Below, in pieces: positions 57,609 to 64,000 of a stretch of 64,000 nt of DNA. The translations under genes were made by a program, and so were the position numbers. This stretch comes from Occallatibacter riparius (lineage in GTDB: Bacteria > Acidobacteriota > Terriglobia > Terriglobales > Acidobacteriaceae), in contig NZ_CP093313.1 of the NCBI RefSeq assembly GCF_025264625.1, positions 6,572,001-6,636,000 on the forward strand, read 5' to 3'. How positions within the stretch are numbered: the first letter of the stretch is position 1; every line of letters begins with the position of its first letter. The notes below the pieces were generated by a model that did not search any database, had not been told where the DNA came from, and saw nothing but the letters and a program-made list of their open reading frames with translations.

Positions 57609-58361
57609 TTGCTCACGCTGGAACAACGCGACCGCATGGACGTCGTCCTCGTCTCGCCGCGCAACCCGCTCAACATCGGGGCGGTGGCGCGCGCCATGGC
57701 CAACTTCGGCTTTGAGCACCTCGCTGTTGCCGCGGCTTTCGATCCGCATTGGCGCGAGGCCAAATCCGCAGTTGGCGCGCCTGATCTGCTTCAAAACGCA
57801 AAGAGCACGGAACACCTGGCTGATGCCGTCGCGCATTGCACACTCGTTGCCGGAACCGGCACGCTCACGCATCGCAAGCCCGAGCAGCCTATCGTCTCGC
57901 TGCCCGGTCTCGGCCCGCTGATCGAGCGGGAAATGGCGAGAGGCGGCCGCGCGGCACTCGTCTTCGGACCGGAGAAGCACGGCCTCACGCGCGACGATCT
58001 CTCCTTCTGCAACGTGCTGGTCGAGATCCCCACCGATCCGCGCCAGCCCTCCATGAATCTTGGCCAGGCCGCCGCAGTCTGCCTCTACGAACTCGCCTGC
58101 CGGCCAACTCAGCCGAGCCGCGACGCCGGAACAGAATCGCTTGCGGCTAATTCAGGCCAGCTCGACCGCCTCGCCTTCCTGATCGAAGAGGCCATGACCG
58201 CGGCGGACTACTCGCCCAAGATCATGCAGGAGGCAAACCGCCACGACCTGCGCGTGCTGCTGCGCCGCCTTGGCCCCTCCGCGCACGACACGCGCCGCAT
58301 CATGGGCCTGTTCCGCCGGATTCTATGGCGCATGGCGCGCGACTCGAAGCACAAATCCTGA
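57609..58361 (+). CDS. SPOUT-class RNA methyltransferase, TrmJ/TrmH-like
   Basis: A 250-residue knotted methyltransferase. The SPOUT motifs are VVLVSPRNPLNIGAVARAM, ALVFGPEKHGLTRDDL and PSMNLGQAAAVCLYEL. A C-terminal helical extension (about 165-245) is as in TrmJ, which methylates the 2'-O of tRNA position 32. TrmJ and other RlmB/TrmH-type members cannot be told apart with confidence. The TTG start at 57609 is chosen because the fold begins near it; an ATG 27 bases later is possible. Confidence 0.88.
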   Translation: MLTLEQRDRMDVVLVSPRNPLNIGAVARAMANFGFEHLAVAAAFDPHWREAKSAVGAPDLLQNAKSTEHLADAVAHCTLVAGTGTLTHRKPEQPIVSLPGLGPLIEREMARGGRAALVFGPEKHGLTRDDLSFCNVLVEIPTDPRQPSMNLGQAAAVCLYELACRPTQPSRDAGTESLAANSGQLDRLAFLIEEAMTAADYSPKIMQEANRHDLRVLLRRLGPSAHDTRRIMGLFRRILWRMARDSKHKS

Positions 58362-58428
58362 TCGCCGGACCCGCTGGCAATCCATGCATCCGCATCTAAT
58401 TCCTGATAGAGTTGCCCTCGCAAAAACT

Positions 58429-59832
58429 ATGAAGACCAGACGCCCTCTTACTCCCTCAATCTGCCGTTCTGTTCTTGTCGTCGCCGCCTCGCTTGCCGCT
58501 GCCTCCATTGCAGCTCAGCAGACGAAGCCAACCGATTCGCAGCCGGCCGTTCAGCAACAAGCCGGACCTGCGCTGTTGCCCGCACCTTCGGCCGCGCCGA
58601 GAGCCTCAGCGCCAAGCCCCTTCGTCCTCACCTCAATCGAGCAAGGTAAGGACGCCCGCGCCGTCACTGAAAGCGAACTGCGCCAGCAACTGCTGGGCAA
58701 GACCTTCTACTTGCGCACCGGCTATCTCGACAACATGCTGCACTTCGATGAGAAGGGCAAGCTCGACGGCAGCTCCCCGAGAGCTCCTTATACGCTCAGC
58801 CTCGTCGAAATCACGCATGTGCGCCTAGAGAAGCACAAGCTGGAAGTCGAGGGCGTGCGCTATGGTCTGCACTTCCTGGGCTCTTCAGCTACAGAAGACC
58901 AGACCGCGGCAGTCGACAAGGTTCGGCTCACCACCAGGAAGAAGCCGCTTGTTATCACCATCGACCGCGAAGAAGTAACCAAGCCCAAAAAGGAAAAAGA
59001 GAAGAAGGAGAAGCACCACGGGCCGCAATCGGCCAATCAACCAGCTCAGGCGCAAACCGTGGCGCCTGCCCCGGCTGCCGCGCCTGAAGAGGAAGCCGAA
59101 CGCCATCGCCCCATGACCGATTCAGAGGCTGCTTCAAACCGCGAACTGGCCCAGGCGCTCGATACCGTGTTCGCGACGGGCATCGACGATCGCTTGATCG
59201 CTACGCTCCCCGATTACTGGAAGCTGTTCTACCTGTCCACAGCCGAGCATCGCGCGTACAGGCCCGCCGAGGCGAACGTCCTGCGTCAGGGCAATGTTGA
59301 TCAGAAAGCGAAGCTCATCTCGGCCATCGACCCGCCTTCCAACGAGTTCGCCCAGAAGAACGGCGTCGCGGGTATGGCCATGTATCACGTCGTGGTGGGC
59401 ACGGACGGCAAAGCGCGCGAGATTGCCGTCGGCCGACCAATCGGCTTCGGTCTGGACGAGAATGCCGTCAAGTCCATTCAGCAGGCCAAATTCGAGCCAG
59501 CGATGAAGGGCGGCCAGCCCGTTCCCGTAATGCTCGATCTGCTCGTGCAGTTCCGCATCTATTCCAAGCTCACCGCGGAGCCGTCGACCACGGCGGCTGC
59601 TACGTCTCAACCAAGCGCGCCCATCCTGCCAGGCCCCTACACGGCAAATGCCCCGAAACCGCAACCCGCTGCTGAGGGAGCGCCCGCGGCCGCACCATCC
59701 GACACCGGCCAGCAGCAGTCTCCCGCTCCATCCGAAACAGCGCCAGCACCCGCTCCCGCGCCAGATGCAACTAAGCAACACCCGGCTCAACAGCAGCCAG
59801 AGCAACAGCCTCCAGTTCCGCAGCCGCAATAG
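58429..59832 (+). CDS. TonB-C-domain exported protein with low-complexity linkers
   Basis: About 467 residues. A signal (about 1-30, SVLVVAASLAAASIAAQ) is followed by a Gln/Pro-rich stretch and a globular domain (about 55-170). A Lys/Glu-rich linker (KPKKEKEKKEKHHG) and a TonB-like C-terminal domain (about 320-405, MAMYHVVVGTDGKAREIAVG) follow, with a Pro/Gln-rich tail. The signal peptide replaces the usual N-terminal membrane anchor of TonB, so it may not join ExbB/ExbD in the classical way. The ATG at 58429 begins the signal. Confidence 0.78.
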   Translation: MKTRRPLTPSICRSVLVVAASLAAASIAAQQTKPTDSQPAVQQQAGPALLPAPSAAPRASAPSPFVLTSIEQGKDARAVTESELRQQLLGKTFYLRTGYLDNMLHFDEKGKLDGSSPRAPYTLSLVEITHVRLEKHKLEVEGVRYGLHFLGSSATEDQTAAVDKVRLTTRKKPLVITIDREEVTKPKKEKEKKEKHHGPQSANQPAQAQTVAPAPAAAPEEEAERHRPMTDSEAASNRELAQALDTVFATGIDDRLIATLPDYWKLFYLSTAEHRAYRPAEANVLRQGNVDQKAKLISAIDPPSNEFAQKNGVAGMAMYHVVVGTDGKAREIAVGRPIGFGLDENAVKSIQQAKFEPAMKGGQPVPVMLDLLVQFRIYSKLTAEPSTTAAATSQPSAPILPGPYTANAPKPQPAAEGAPAAAPSDTGQQQSPAPSETAPAPAPAPDATKQHPAQQQPEQQPPVPQPQ

Positions 59833-59899
59833 GAGAAAAGGGGGCAGAGAAGCTAGTAGCACATTTGCGCCAAGAGCCTTTTCTGTTCCCTATTCGCTC

Positions 59900-59920
59900 G
59901 GAGCAGGCTCCGCCTGCTCC
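59900..59920. repeat. REP-like palindrome
   Basis: GGAGCAGG-CTCCG-CCTGCTCC forms a perfect 8-bp stem with a 5-base loop. It begins just after the gene at 58429 and lies before the VOC gene end, like a repetitive extragenic palindrome. Confidence 0.55.
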
Positions 59921-60279
59921 TACAGCGGCTGCCACAACTCCACGCGATTGCCTTCAGGATCCCAGATCCACGCAAACCGCCCATACGACTCATCCTGGCG
60001 CTTCGGATCGATCCGCACCTCGGCGGTCGCAAGCTGCTTCAGCAGCCCATCCAGATCGTCCACTCGGAAATTCAGCATGAACTGCTGCGGCCCTTCGCCA
60101 AAGTACTTGGTCGTCTCGGGAAAATGCGAAAACATCGTCATCCCGGTCGATTCCGGCCCGTCAAAACTCAGCCCGTAGCCCGAATTCGTAATCCCCAGAT
60201 GCTGCGCATACCAGGCCGCCAGCGCCTTCGGATCGCGCGCCTTCAAGAAAACTCCACCAAATCCCACTGCTTTAGCCAT
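59920..60279 (-). CDS. VOC-family (glyoxalase/dioxygenase-superfamily) protein
   Basis: A 119-residue VOC-fold protein (GGVFLKARDPKALAAWYAQHLG, FMLNFRVDDLDGLLKQL, WIWDPEGNRVELWQP), with the Glu of GNRVELW as a typical metal ligand. GGAGAAAGGG precedes the start at 60279, which is 14 bases after the stop of a 56-residue basic protein. Such small VOC proteins are diverse in function, from glyoxalase-like to immunity proteins. Confidence 0.85.
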   Translation of the reverse strand: MAKAVGFGGVFLKARDPKALAAWYAQHLGITNSGYGLSFDGPESTGMTMFSHFPETTKYFGEGPQQFMLNFRVDDLDGLLKQLATAEVRIDPKRQDESYGRFAWIWDPEGNRVELWQPL

Positions 60280-60293
60280 CGAGCCCTTTCTCC

Positions 60294-60464
60294 TCACTCT
60301 TCCTGCCGCAGTACTTCGTCCAGTTTCGGTTTGTGTTTAGCCTGGCGGCCTGTGCGCGGCTTCTCGTCAATCGCACGCACGGGTTTCGGCTGCCCCACGC
60401 GCTCCCGCGCGTTCGCCTTCACCGCCTTCGCCGCTGAAAACTTCTCTTGCTTCTTCTTCGCCAC
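60294..60464 (-). CDS. Small basic protein (56 residues) upstream of the VOC gene
   Basis: A frame from GTG at 60464 (GGAAG 4-9 bases upstream) runs to TGA at 60294. It encodes a Lys/Arg-rich protein, VAKKKQEKFSAAKAVKANAR to HKPKLDEVLRQEE, with no Cys and no membrane segment. The stop is 14 bases from the VOC start, so they are probably co-transcribed. No family is recognised. Nucleic-acid binding or a structural role is possible; small conserved proteins of this kind are often missed. Confidence 0.55.
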   Translation of the reverse strand: MAKKKQEKFSAAKAVKANARERVGQPKPVRAIDEKPRTGRQAKHKPKLDEVLRQEE

Positions 60465-60565
60465 TGGTCTTCCTATCTTGCCATTCCTAACCGCAAGGTC
60501 GAGTATGGAATAGAACTCGACGCGCGGGAAAATCCCGCCGGCGGTTCGCTGGAGAGTACGGGACC

Positions 60566-60844
60566 ATGGAAGAGCGCGATTTCTTTACCGAAACAACGGA
60601 GCAGCGCACCCACACCCTCACCTGCCCTAAGTGCGGCCAAAGCGGGGAGTACAAGGTCACCTGGGTCGTTCGCCGCAAGCGCCCTCAACTGCCGCGCCAT
60701 GCCGACGAACGGGACCGCGCCAAGTTTGCCAAAGCTCAGTCCTACATGGTGCGCCGCGACGATAAGCTCGGCTGCGCCAATATACGCTGCCGCAAGCCCT
60801 TCGAGATCACCAGCCTCCAGTCCCTCGCTTTCCTCCAGGACTGA
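60566..60844 (+). CDS. Small zinc-ribbon protein
   Basis: A 92-residue protein with a CPKCG knuckle (residues about 20-24) and a second pair, CANIRCRK (about 70-76), forming a C4 zinc ribbon. No catalytic domain is visible. It could bind nucleic acid or protein. It stands alone between the small basic protein gene and an ABM-domain gene. Confidence 0.75.
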   Translation: MEERDFFTETTEQRTHTLTCPKCGQSGEYKVTWVVRRKRPQLPRHADERDRAKFAKAQSYMVRRDDKLGCANIRCRKPFEITSLQSLAFLQD

Positions 60845-60856
60845 CCGCCGGCCAAT

Positions 60857-61156
60857 TCAGATCGCACGCGGCTCATCAACCTCGTAGGCACGAAGCTCGC
60901 GGTCCCAAATACCCAGCTCTGCCCACGCGGCACGCCACTGCATCAGGTGGGCGGACACAAAGTGCCGATCCAGCGCTTCCCGATCTCTCCACAGCTCTTT
61001 CACATGAATCAGCCCGGCATCCAGCACATCCTCCGCATACGAGTATTCCTCGCACCCGTCCTCCGCCCGGCTACCTTCAACCATCCTCTTCATGGCTGGA
61101 CGCGCATCCGCAAGCGTGCCCGGCGACAGCCGTATCGTTCCAACAATCAGCAACAT
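60857..61156 (-). CDS. ABM-domain (quinol monooxygenase-like) protein
   Basis: A 99-residue ferredoxin-like protein (MLLIVGTIRLSPGTLADARPAMKRMV...DGCEEYSYAEDVLDAG...HVKELWRDREALDRHF) of the YgiN-type ABM family. The ATG at 61156 starts the domain; a longer in-frame start lacks support. It stands alone, convergent with the zinc-ribbon gene. Confidence 0.82.
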   Translation of the reverse strand: MLLIVGTIRLSPGTLADARPAMKRMVEGSRAEDGCEEYSYAEDVLDAGLIHVKELWRDREALDRHFVSAHLMQWRAAWAELGIWDRELRAYEVDEPRAI

Positions 61157-61344
61157 ACAACCAGAATACGCAACCGCGTCCGACATCGGCCGCCCCCTCA
61201 CCGGATAGTGGATAACTCACTGGCGCACCTCCGCCCGCATATGATTGAATCGGAAATGTAAGCGGCTGCCACCCAACCCGCCGATCCCCGGCCGGTTCCC
61301 TGCAACTTCAGAGGTCCTGAGCGGCTCGCAAGGAGAACGAAATC

Positions 61345-61623
61345 ATGCCGAATTCCCTGCTTCCCCCGGAAGAGCGCAACCTGACTCCCGATCAGGTGGA
61401 GGCCCTCGACAAGCGCCGCGAGCTCGGACACACGTTCCTCGTCATCGCCGGCCAGTTCGCCACCATCGCCACAGTGCTGCTCCTGTGGGTCGGCCAGGAT
61501 CTGGCCTACTCGCCTGGCTGGAAGCACCCCATGGCCTACTACTTCGCCCTCGCCTGCGTCCTTATTGCGGGCTTTGGCATCACCGGCTTGGCCCTCCGCA
61601 GCGGCACCCCCCGCCTCGACTAA
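61345..61623 (+). CDS. Small membrane protein of unknown function
   Basis: A 92-residue protein with two predicted membrane helices (about 29-49 and 65-84) and a hydrophilic N-terminus (LLPPEERNLTPDQVEALDKRRELGH). AAGGAG lies 9 bases before the ATG. No family is recognised. Confidence 0.72.
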   Translation: MPNSLLPPEERNLTPDQVEALDKRRELGHTFLVIAGQFATIATVLLLWVGQDLAYSPGWKHPMAYYFALACVLIAGFGITGLALRSGTPRLD

Positions 61624-61769
61624 GTTCCTCTACCCCTTCCCTTTTGCCATCCAACCGAGCCGCCCCAGCACGTTACGGGCAGCCGGTTGGACTCCCTTTT
61701 CCGGCAAGGTTGTCCTTCCTAATACCGGTCTGCAAGTGACCCCAATCGCCCATTCGGTATAGCCTGATA

Positions 61770-62807
61770 ATGTCCATGGGCACCCTTTCCACTTCCCCGG
61801 CGGAAATCACCACCTCAAGGCTCACCGACAGCCACGGGCGAGTCATCCACGATCTCCGCGTCTCCATCACTGACCGCTGCAACTACAAGTGCGTCTACTG
61901 CCGCACCGGCCAGGTGGGGGCCCAGTTCGCCGAGCTCAAGATCGAGGAGTACCTCCGTCTCATCAGCCTCTTCGTCTCGCTCGGCATCACCAAGGTCCGG
62001 CTCACCGGCGGCGAACCATTGCTGCGGCGCGGCCTGCTCGAGCTTGTCCGCGAGCTCGCCCAAATGCGCACCATCTACGGCGACCCGCTCAGCCTGGCAC
62101 TTACCACCAACGGCCACCTTCTCGACTCGCTCGCCCAGCCCCTGAAAGACGCCGGCCTGCATCGCGTTACCGTCAGCATGGACGCCGTCGATGAACCGGT
62201 CTTTGAGCGCATCACGCGCGTCCCGGGCAGCTTTCAGGCCGTCCTTCGCGGACTCCGCGCCGCCAAGGACGCAGGACTCGATCCCGTCAAGGTCAACTGC
62301 GTTCTGCTCCGCGGGTTCAACGACGACCAGGTCGAAGCTTTCGCCGAGTTTGCCCGGCGCGAAGACGTCATCGTCCGCTTCATCGAGTTCATGCCGCTCG
62401 AAGAGGACCGCCTGTGGTCTCCTGAGATCATTGTTCCTCTGCGCGAGATCGTCGACCGCATTCACCGTGTCCTGCCATTGGTCGAGCTGCCTCCCAATGA
62501 GGCCAGCGAGACTGCCCGCCGCTACACCTTCTCTGACGGTCGCGGCGAAATCGGCATCATCGCGCCCGTCACGCAGGCCTTCTGCGGGGCATGCAGCCGC
62601 GTCCGCCTCACCTCCGACGGGAAGATCCGCACCTGCCTCTTCTCGCAATCCGAGCACGACCTGTATGACCTGGCGCGCTCAGGAGCAGGCGACGCGGAAC
62701 TGCGCAGCTTCATCACGCGCACGGTCGATGCTAAGGAGGCCCGCCATCACATCGGCGAGCCCGGCTTTCTCAAGCCTTCGCGATCGATGGTTCACATCGG
62801 CGGCTAA
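61770..62807 (+). CDS. moaA: GTP 3',8-cyclase (molybdenum cofactor biosynthesis)
   Basis: A 345-residue radical SAM enzyme. The N-terminal CNYKCVYC binds the first 4Fe-4S cluster, the C-terminal CGACSRVRLTSDGKIRTCLF binds the second, and the essential Gly-Gly ends the protein (HIGG). It converts GTP to 3',8-cyclo-7,8-dihydro-GTP, which MoaC uses. moaC and other Moco genes are absent here. An HTH-TOBE regulator is encoded far away in the same window; no link is shown. Confidence 0.95.
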   Translation: MSMGTLSTSPAEITTSRLTDSHGRVIHDLRVSITDRCNYKCVYCRTGQVGAQFAELKIEEYLRLISLFVSLGITKVRLTGGEPLLRRGLLELVRELAQMRTIYGDPLSLALTTNGHLLDSLAQPLKDAGLHRVTVSMDAVDEPVFERITRVPGSFQAVLRGLRAAKDAGLDPVKVNCVLLRGFNDDQVEAFAEFARREDVIVRFIEFMPLEEDRLWSPEIIVPLREIVDRIHRVLPLVELPPNEASETARRYTFSDGRGEIGIIAPVTQAFCGACSRVRLTSDGKIRTCLFSQSEHDLYDLARSGAGDAELRSFITRTVDAKEARHHIGEPGFLKPSRSMVHIGG

Positions 62808-62949
62808 CTTTTCCAAACTCTCGAACGCCCTTTCACATTTCCCTGTATCCCCTTGCTCCCGATTCCTTTATCCTTCAACATAGCCCGGCACACAGCACGG
62901 GCAGATGTGGCAGAATGAATCCCATTCCTCCCCTAGATCTGACGTCCTG

Positions 62950-63975
62950 ATGGCCCAAGATACGGAAACCCGCATCCCTCTGGATGACCTGCTGGTCTTC
63001 CATCGACTGGCGCGTTCTCTCACATCTAGCTTCGATCTGGATACGATCCTGCGCACCATACTCGACTATATGGAGCGCATGATCGACGCCGAGCTTTGGA
63101 CTCTGCTCATGCTCGACGAGCAGAAGCAAGAGCTCTACTACGCTATTGCCGCGGGTGGAGAAGAGACTGCCCTGCGCGACCTGCGCGTCAAGGTGGGCGA
63201 AGGCGTCGCAGGCTGGGTGGCCCAGCACGGCGAAACGCTCATCGTGCCTGAAACGGTCAACGATCCTAGGCTCGAATCACCCAACCCGCCAAAGCTCCGC
63301 AAGGTCCGCTCGGTCATCGCTCTGCCGCTGCGCGGCCGCACAGGCACCCTCGGCGTCATCGAAATCCTTAACCCACCCGCCGGCCAGCTTAACGACTACA
63401 CCATCGCCTTCCTCCACATCCTGGCCGACCATGCGGCAATCGCCATTGAGAATGCCAACGACGTCGCCCGCATCCAGCAGCTCACCATCACCGACGACAC
63501 CACCGGCCTCTACAACGTCCGGCATCTCTACGACGTGCTCGCACGCGAGCTCGACCGAAGCGCTCGTACTCGCCTTCCCCTCAGCTTGGCGTTCCTTGAC
63601 ATCGACCGCTTCAAGAACGTGAACGATGTGCACGGCCATCTCATCGGCAGCGAACTGCTCTCCAAAGCCGGCGAACGCCTGCAACAGCTCAGCCGCCCCA
63701 AAGACGTCTGCTTCCGCTACGGCGGCGACGAGTTCGTCATCCTCATGCCCGACACGGGCGCATTCGACGCCCTCGCCCAGGCGCGCTCCCTGCTGAGCCG
63801 GCTAATGGCGACCAAATTCGAGATGAAGACCGGCCTCAAGCTGCAAGTCAGCGCCAGCATCGGCGTCTCCACCGCTCCCAGTGACGGCACCGCCATCCAC
63901 ACCGTCATCGGCGCCGCCGATAGCCGCATGTACGCCGTCAAAAGCAGCGGCCGCGGCCATGTCCGCGGAGCCTAA
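62950..63975 (+). CDS. GAF-GGDEF diguanylate cyclase
   Basis: About 341 residues. A GAF sensor domain (about 20-165, LDTILRTILDYMERMIDAELW to HILADHAAIAIENAN) precedes a GGDEF domain (about 180-340). The active site is intact (RYGGDEFVIL), and an RPKD five residues before it is the usual inhibitory I-site. It should make cyclic di-GMP in response to a ligand bound by GAF. The ATG at 62950 is preferred; one at 62905 is possible. Confidence 0.92.
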   Translation: MAQDTETRIPLDDLLVFHRLARSLTSSFDLDTILRTILDYMERMIDAELWTLLMLDEQKQELYYAIAAGGEETALRDLRVKVGEGVAGWVAQHGETLIVPETVNDPRLESPNPPKLRKVRSVIALPLRGRTGTLGVIEILNPPAGQLNDYTIAFLHILADHAAIAIENANDVARIQQLTITDDTTGLYNVRHLYDVLARELDRSARTRLPLSLAFLDIDRFKNVNDVHGHLIGSELLSKAGERLQQLSRPKDVCFRYGGDEFVILMPDTGAFDALAQARSLLSRLMATKFEMKTGLKLQVSASIGVSTAPSDGTAIHTVIGAADSRMYAVKSSGRGHVRGA

Positions 63976-64000
63976 AGGCGGGCACGCCGCATGCCTGGCC

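Overview
This 64 kb window is high-GC chromosomal DNA from an Acidobacteriota bacterium, most likely class Terriglobia. The assignment rests on gene content and was not checked against a 16S database. The marks are an Oar-like TonB-dependent receptor with an N-terminal carboxypeptidase-regulatory-like domain, a VWFA-related protein of the acidobacterial type, many secreted proteins of unknown function, and several plant-polysaccharide enzymes with Tat or Sec signals.

Left third (1-20 kb), carbohydrate use. It opens with the end of a sensor kinase and its LuxR-type response regulator, then a Tat-exported GH127-like enzyme, tRNA-Arg, a small HTH-TOBE regulator and a 1,075-residue receptor. After tRNA-Pro and tRNA-His comes a minus-strand run: GH51 arabinofuranosidase, esterase, sialate-O-acetylesterase-like protein, GH3 enzyme and type-B carboxylesterase. 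A second esterase with a CBM48-like domain is divergent from GH51. Together they look able to debranch and cut arabinoxylan or pectin side chains outside the cytoplasm.

Middle (20-45 kb), mixed housekeeping and accessory genes. These include HU/IHF, a GT2 glycosyltransferase, an exported nitrilase-fold protein, an acyl-CoA synthetase, a TetR/NmrA-like divergent pair beside an ABM monooxygenase, an oxidoreductase, RlpA, a FocA-type channel, a glutamine amidotransferase, an ICMT-MarR operon with a perfect palindromic operator, an ECF sigma/anti-sigma pair, a collagen-like exported protein, a GH63-type glycosidase and an orphan receiver protein.

45.6-52.1 kb holds a complete rRNA operon on the minus strand (16S, tRNA-Ile, tRNA-Ala, 23S, 5S). 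It has a bidirectional terminator, a 23S processing stalk, boxA-like sites and three promoter-like sequences with 17-bp spacers and similar initial transcribed sequence.

Right end (52-64 kb). A five-gene minus-strand operon, mtnB-mtnD-(unknown membrane protein)-mtnC-marC, carries part of methionine salvage. After it come a VWFA-related protein, a SPOUT RNA methyltransferase, a TonB-C protein, small proteins, moaA and a GAF-GGDEF cyclase. I found no CRISPR array, complete prophage, transposase or integrase. The most interesting leads are the uncharacterised membrane protein inside the methionine-salvage operon, the HTH-TOBE regulator beside the receptor promoter, the ICMT/MarR operator, and the small genes and repeats in otherwise ordinary intergenic DNA.
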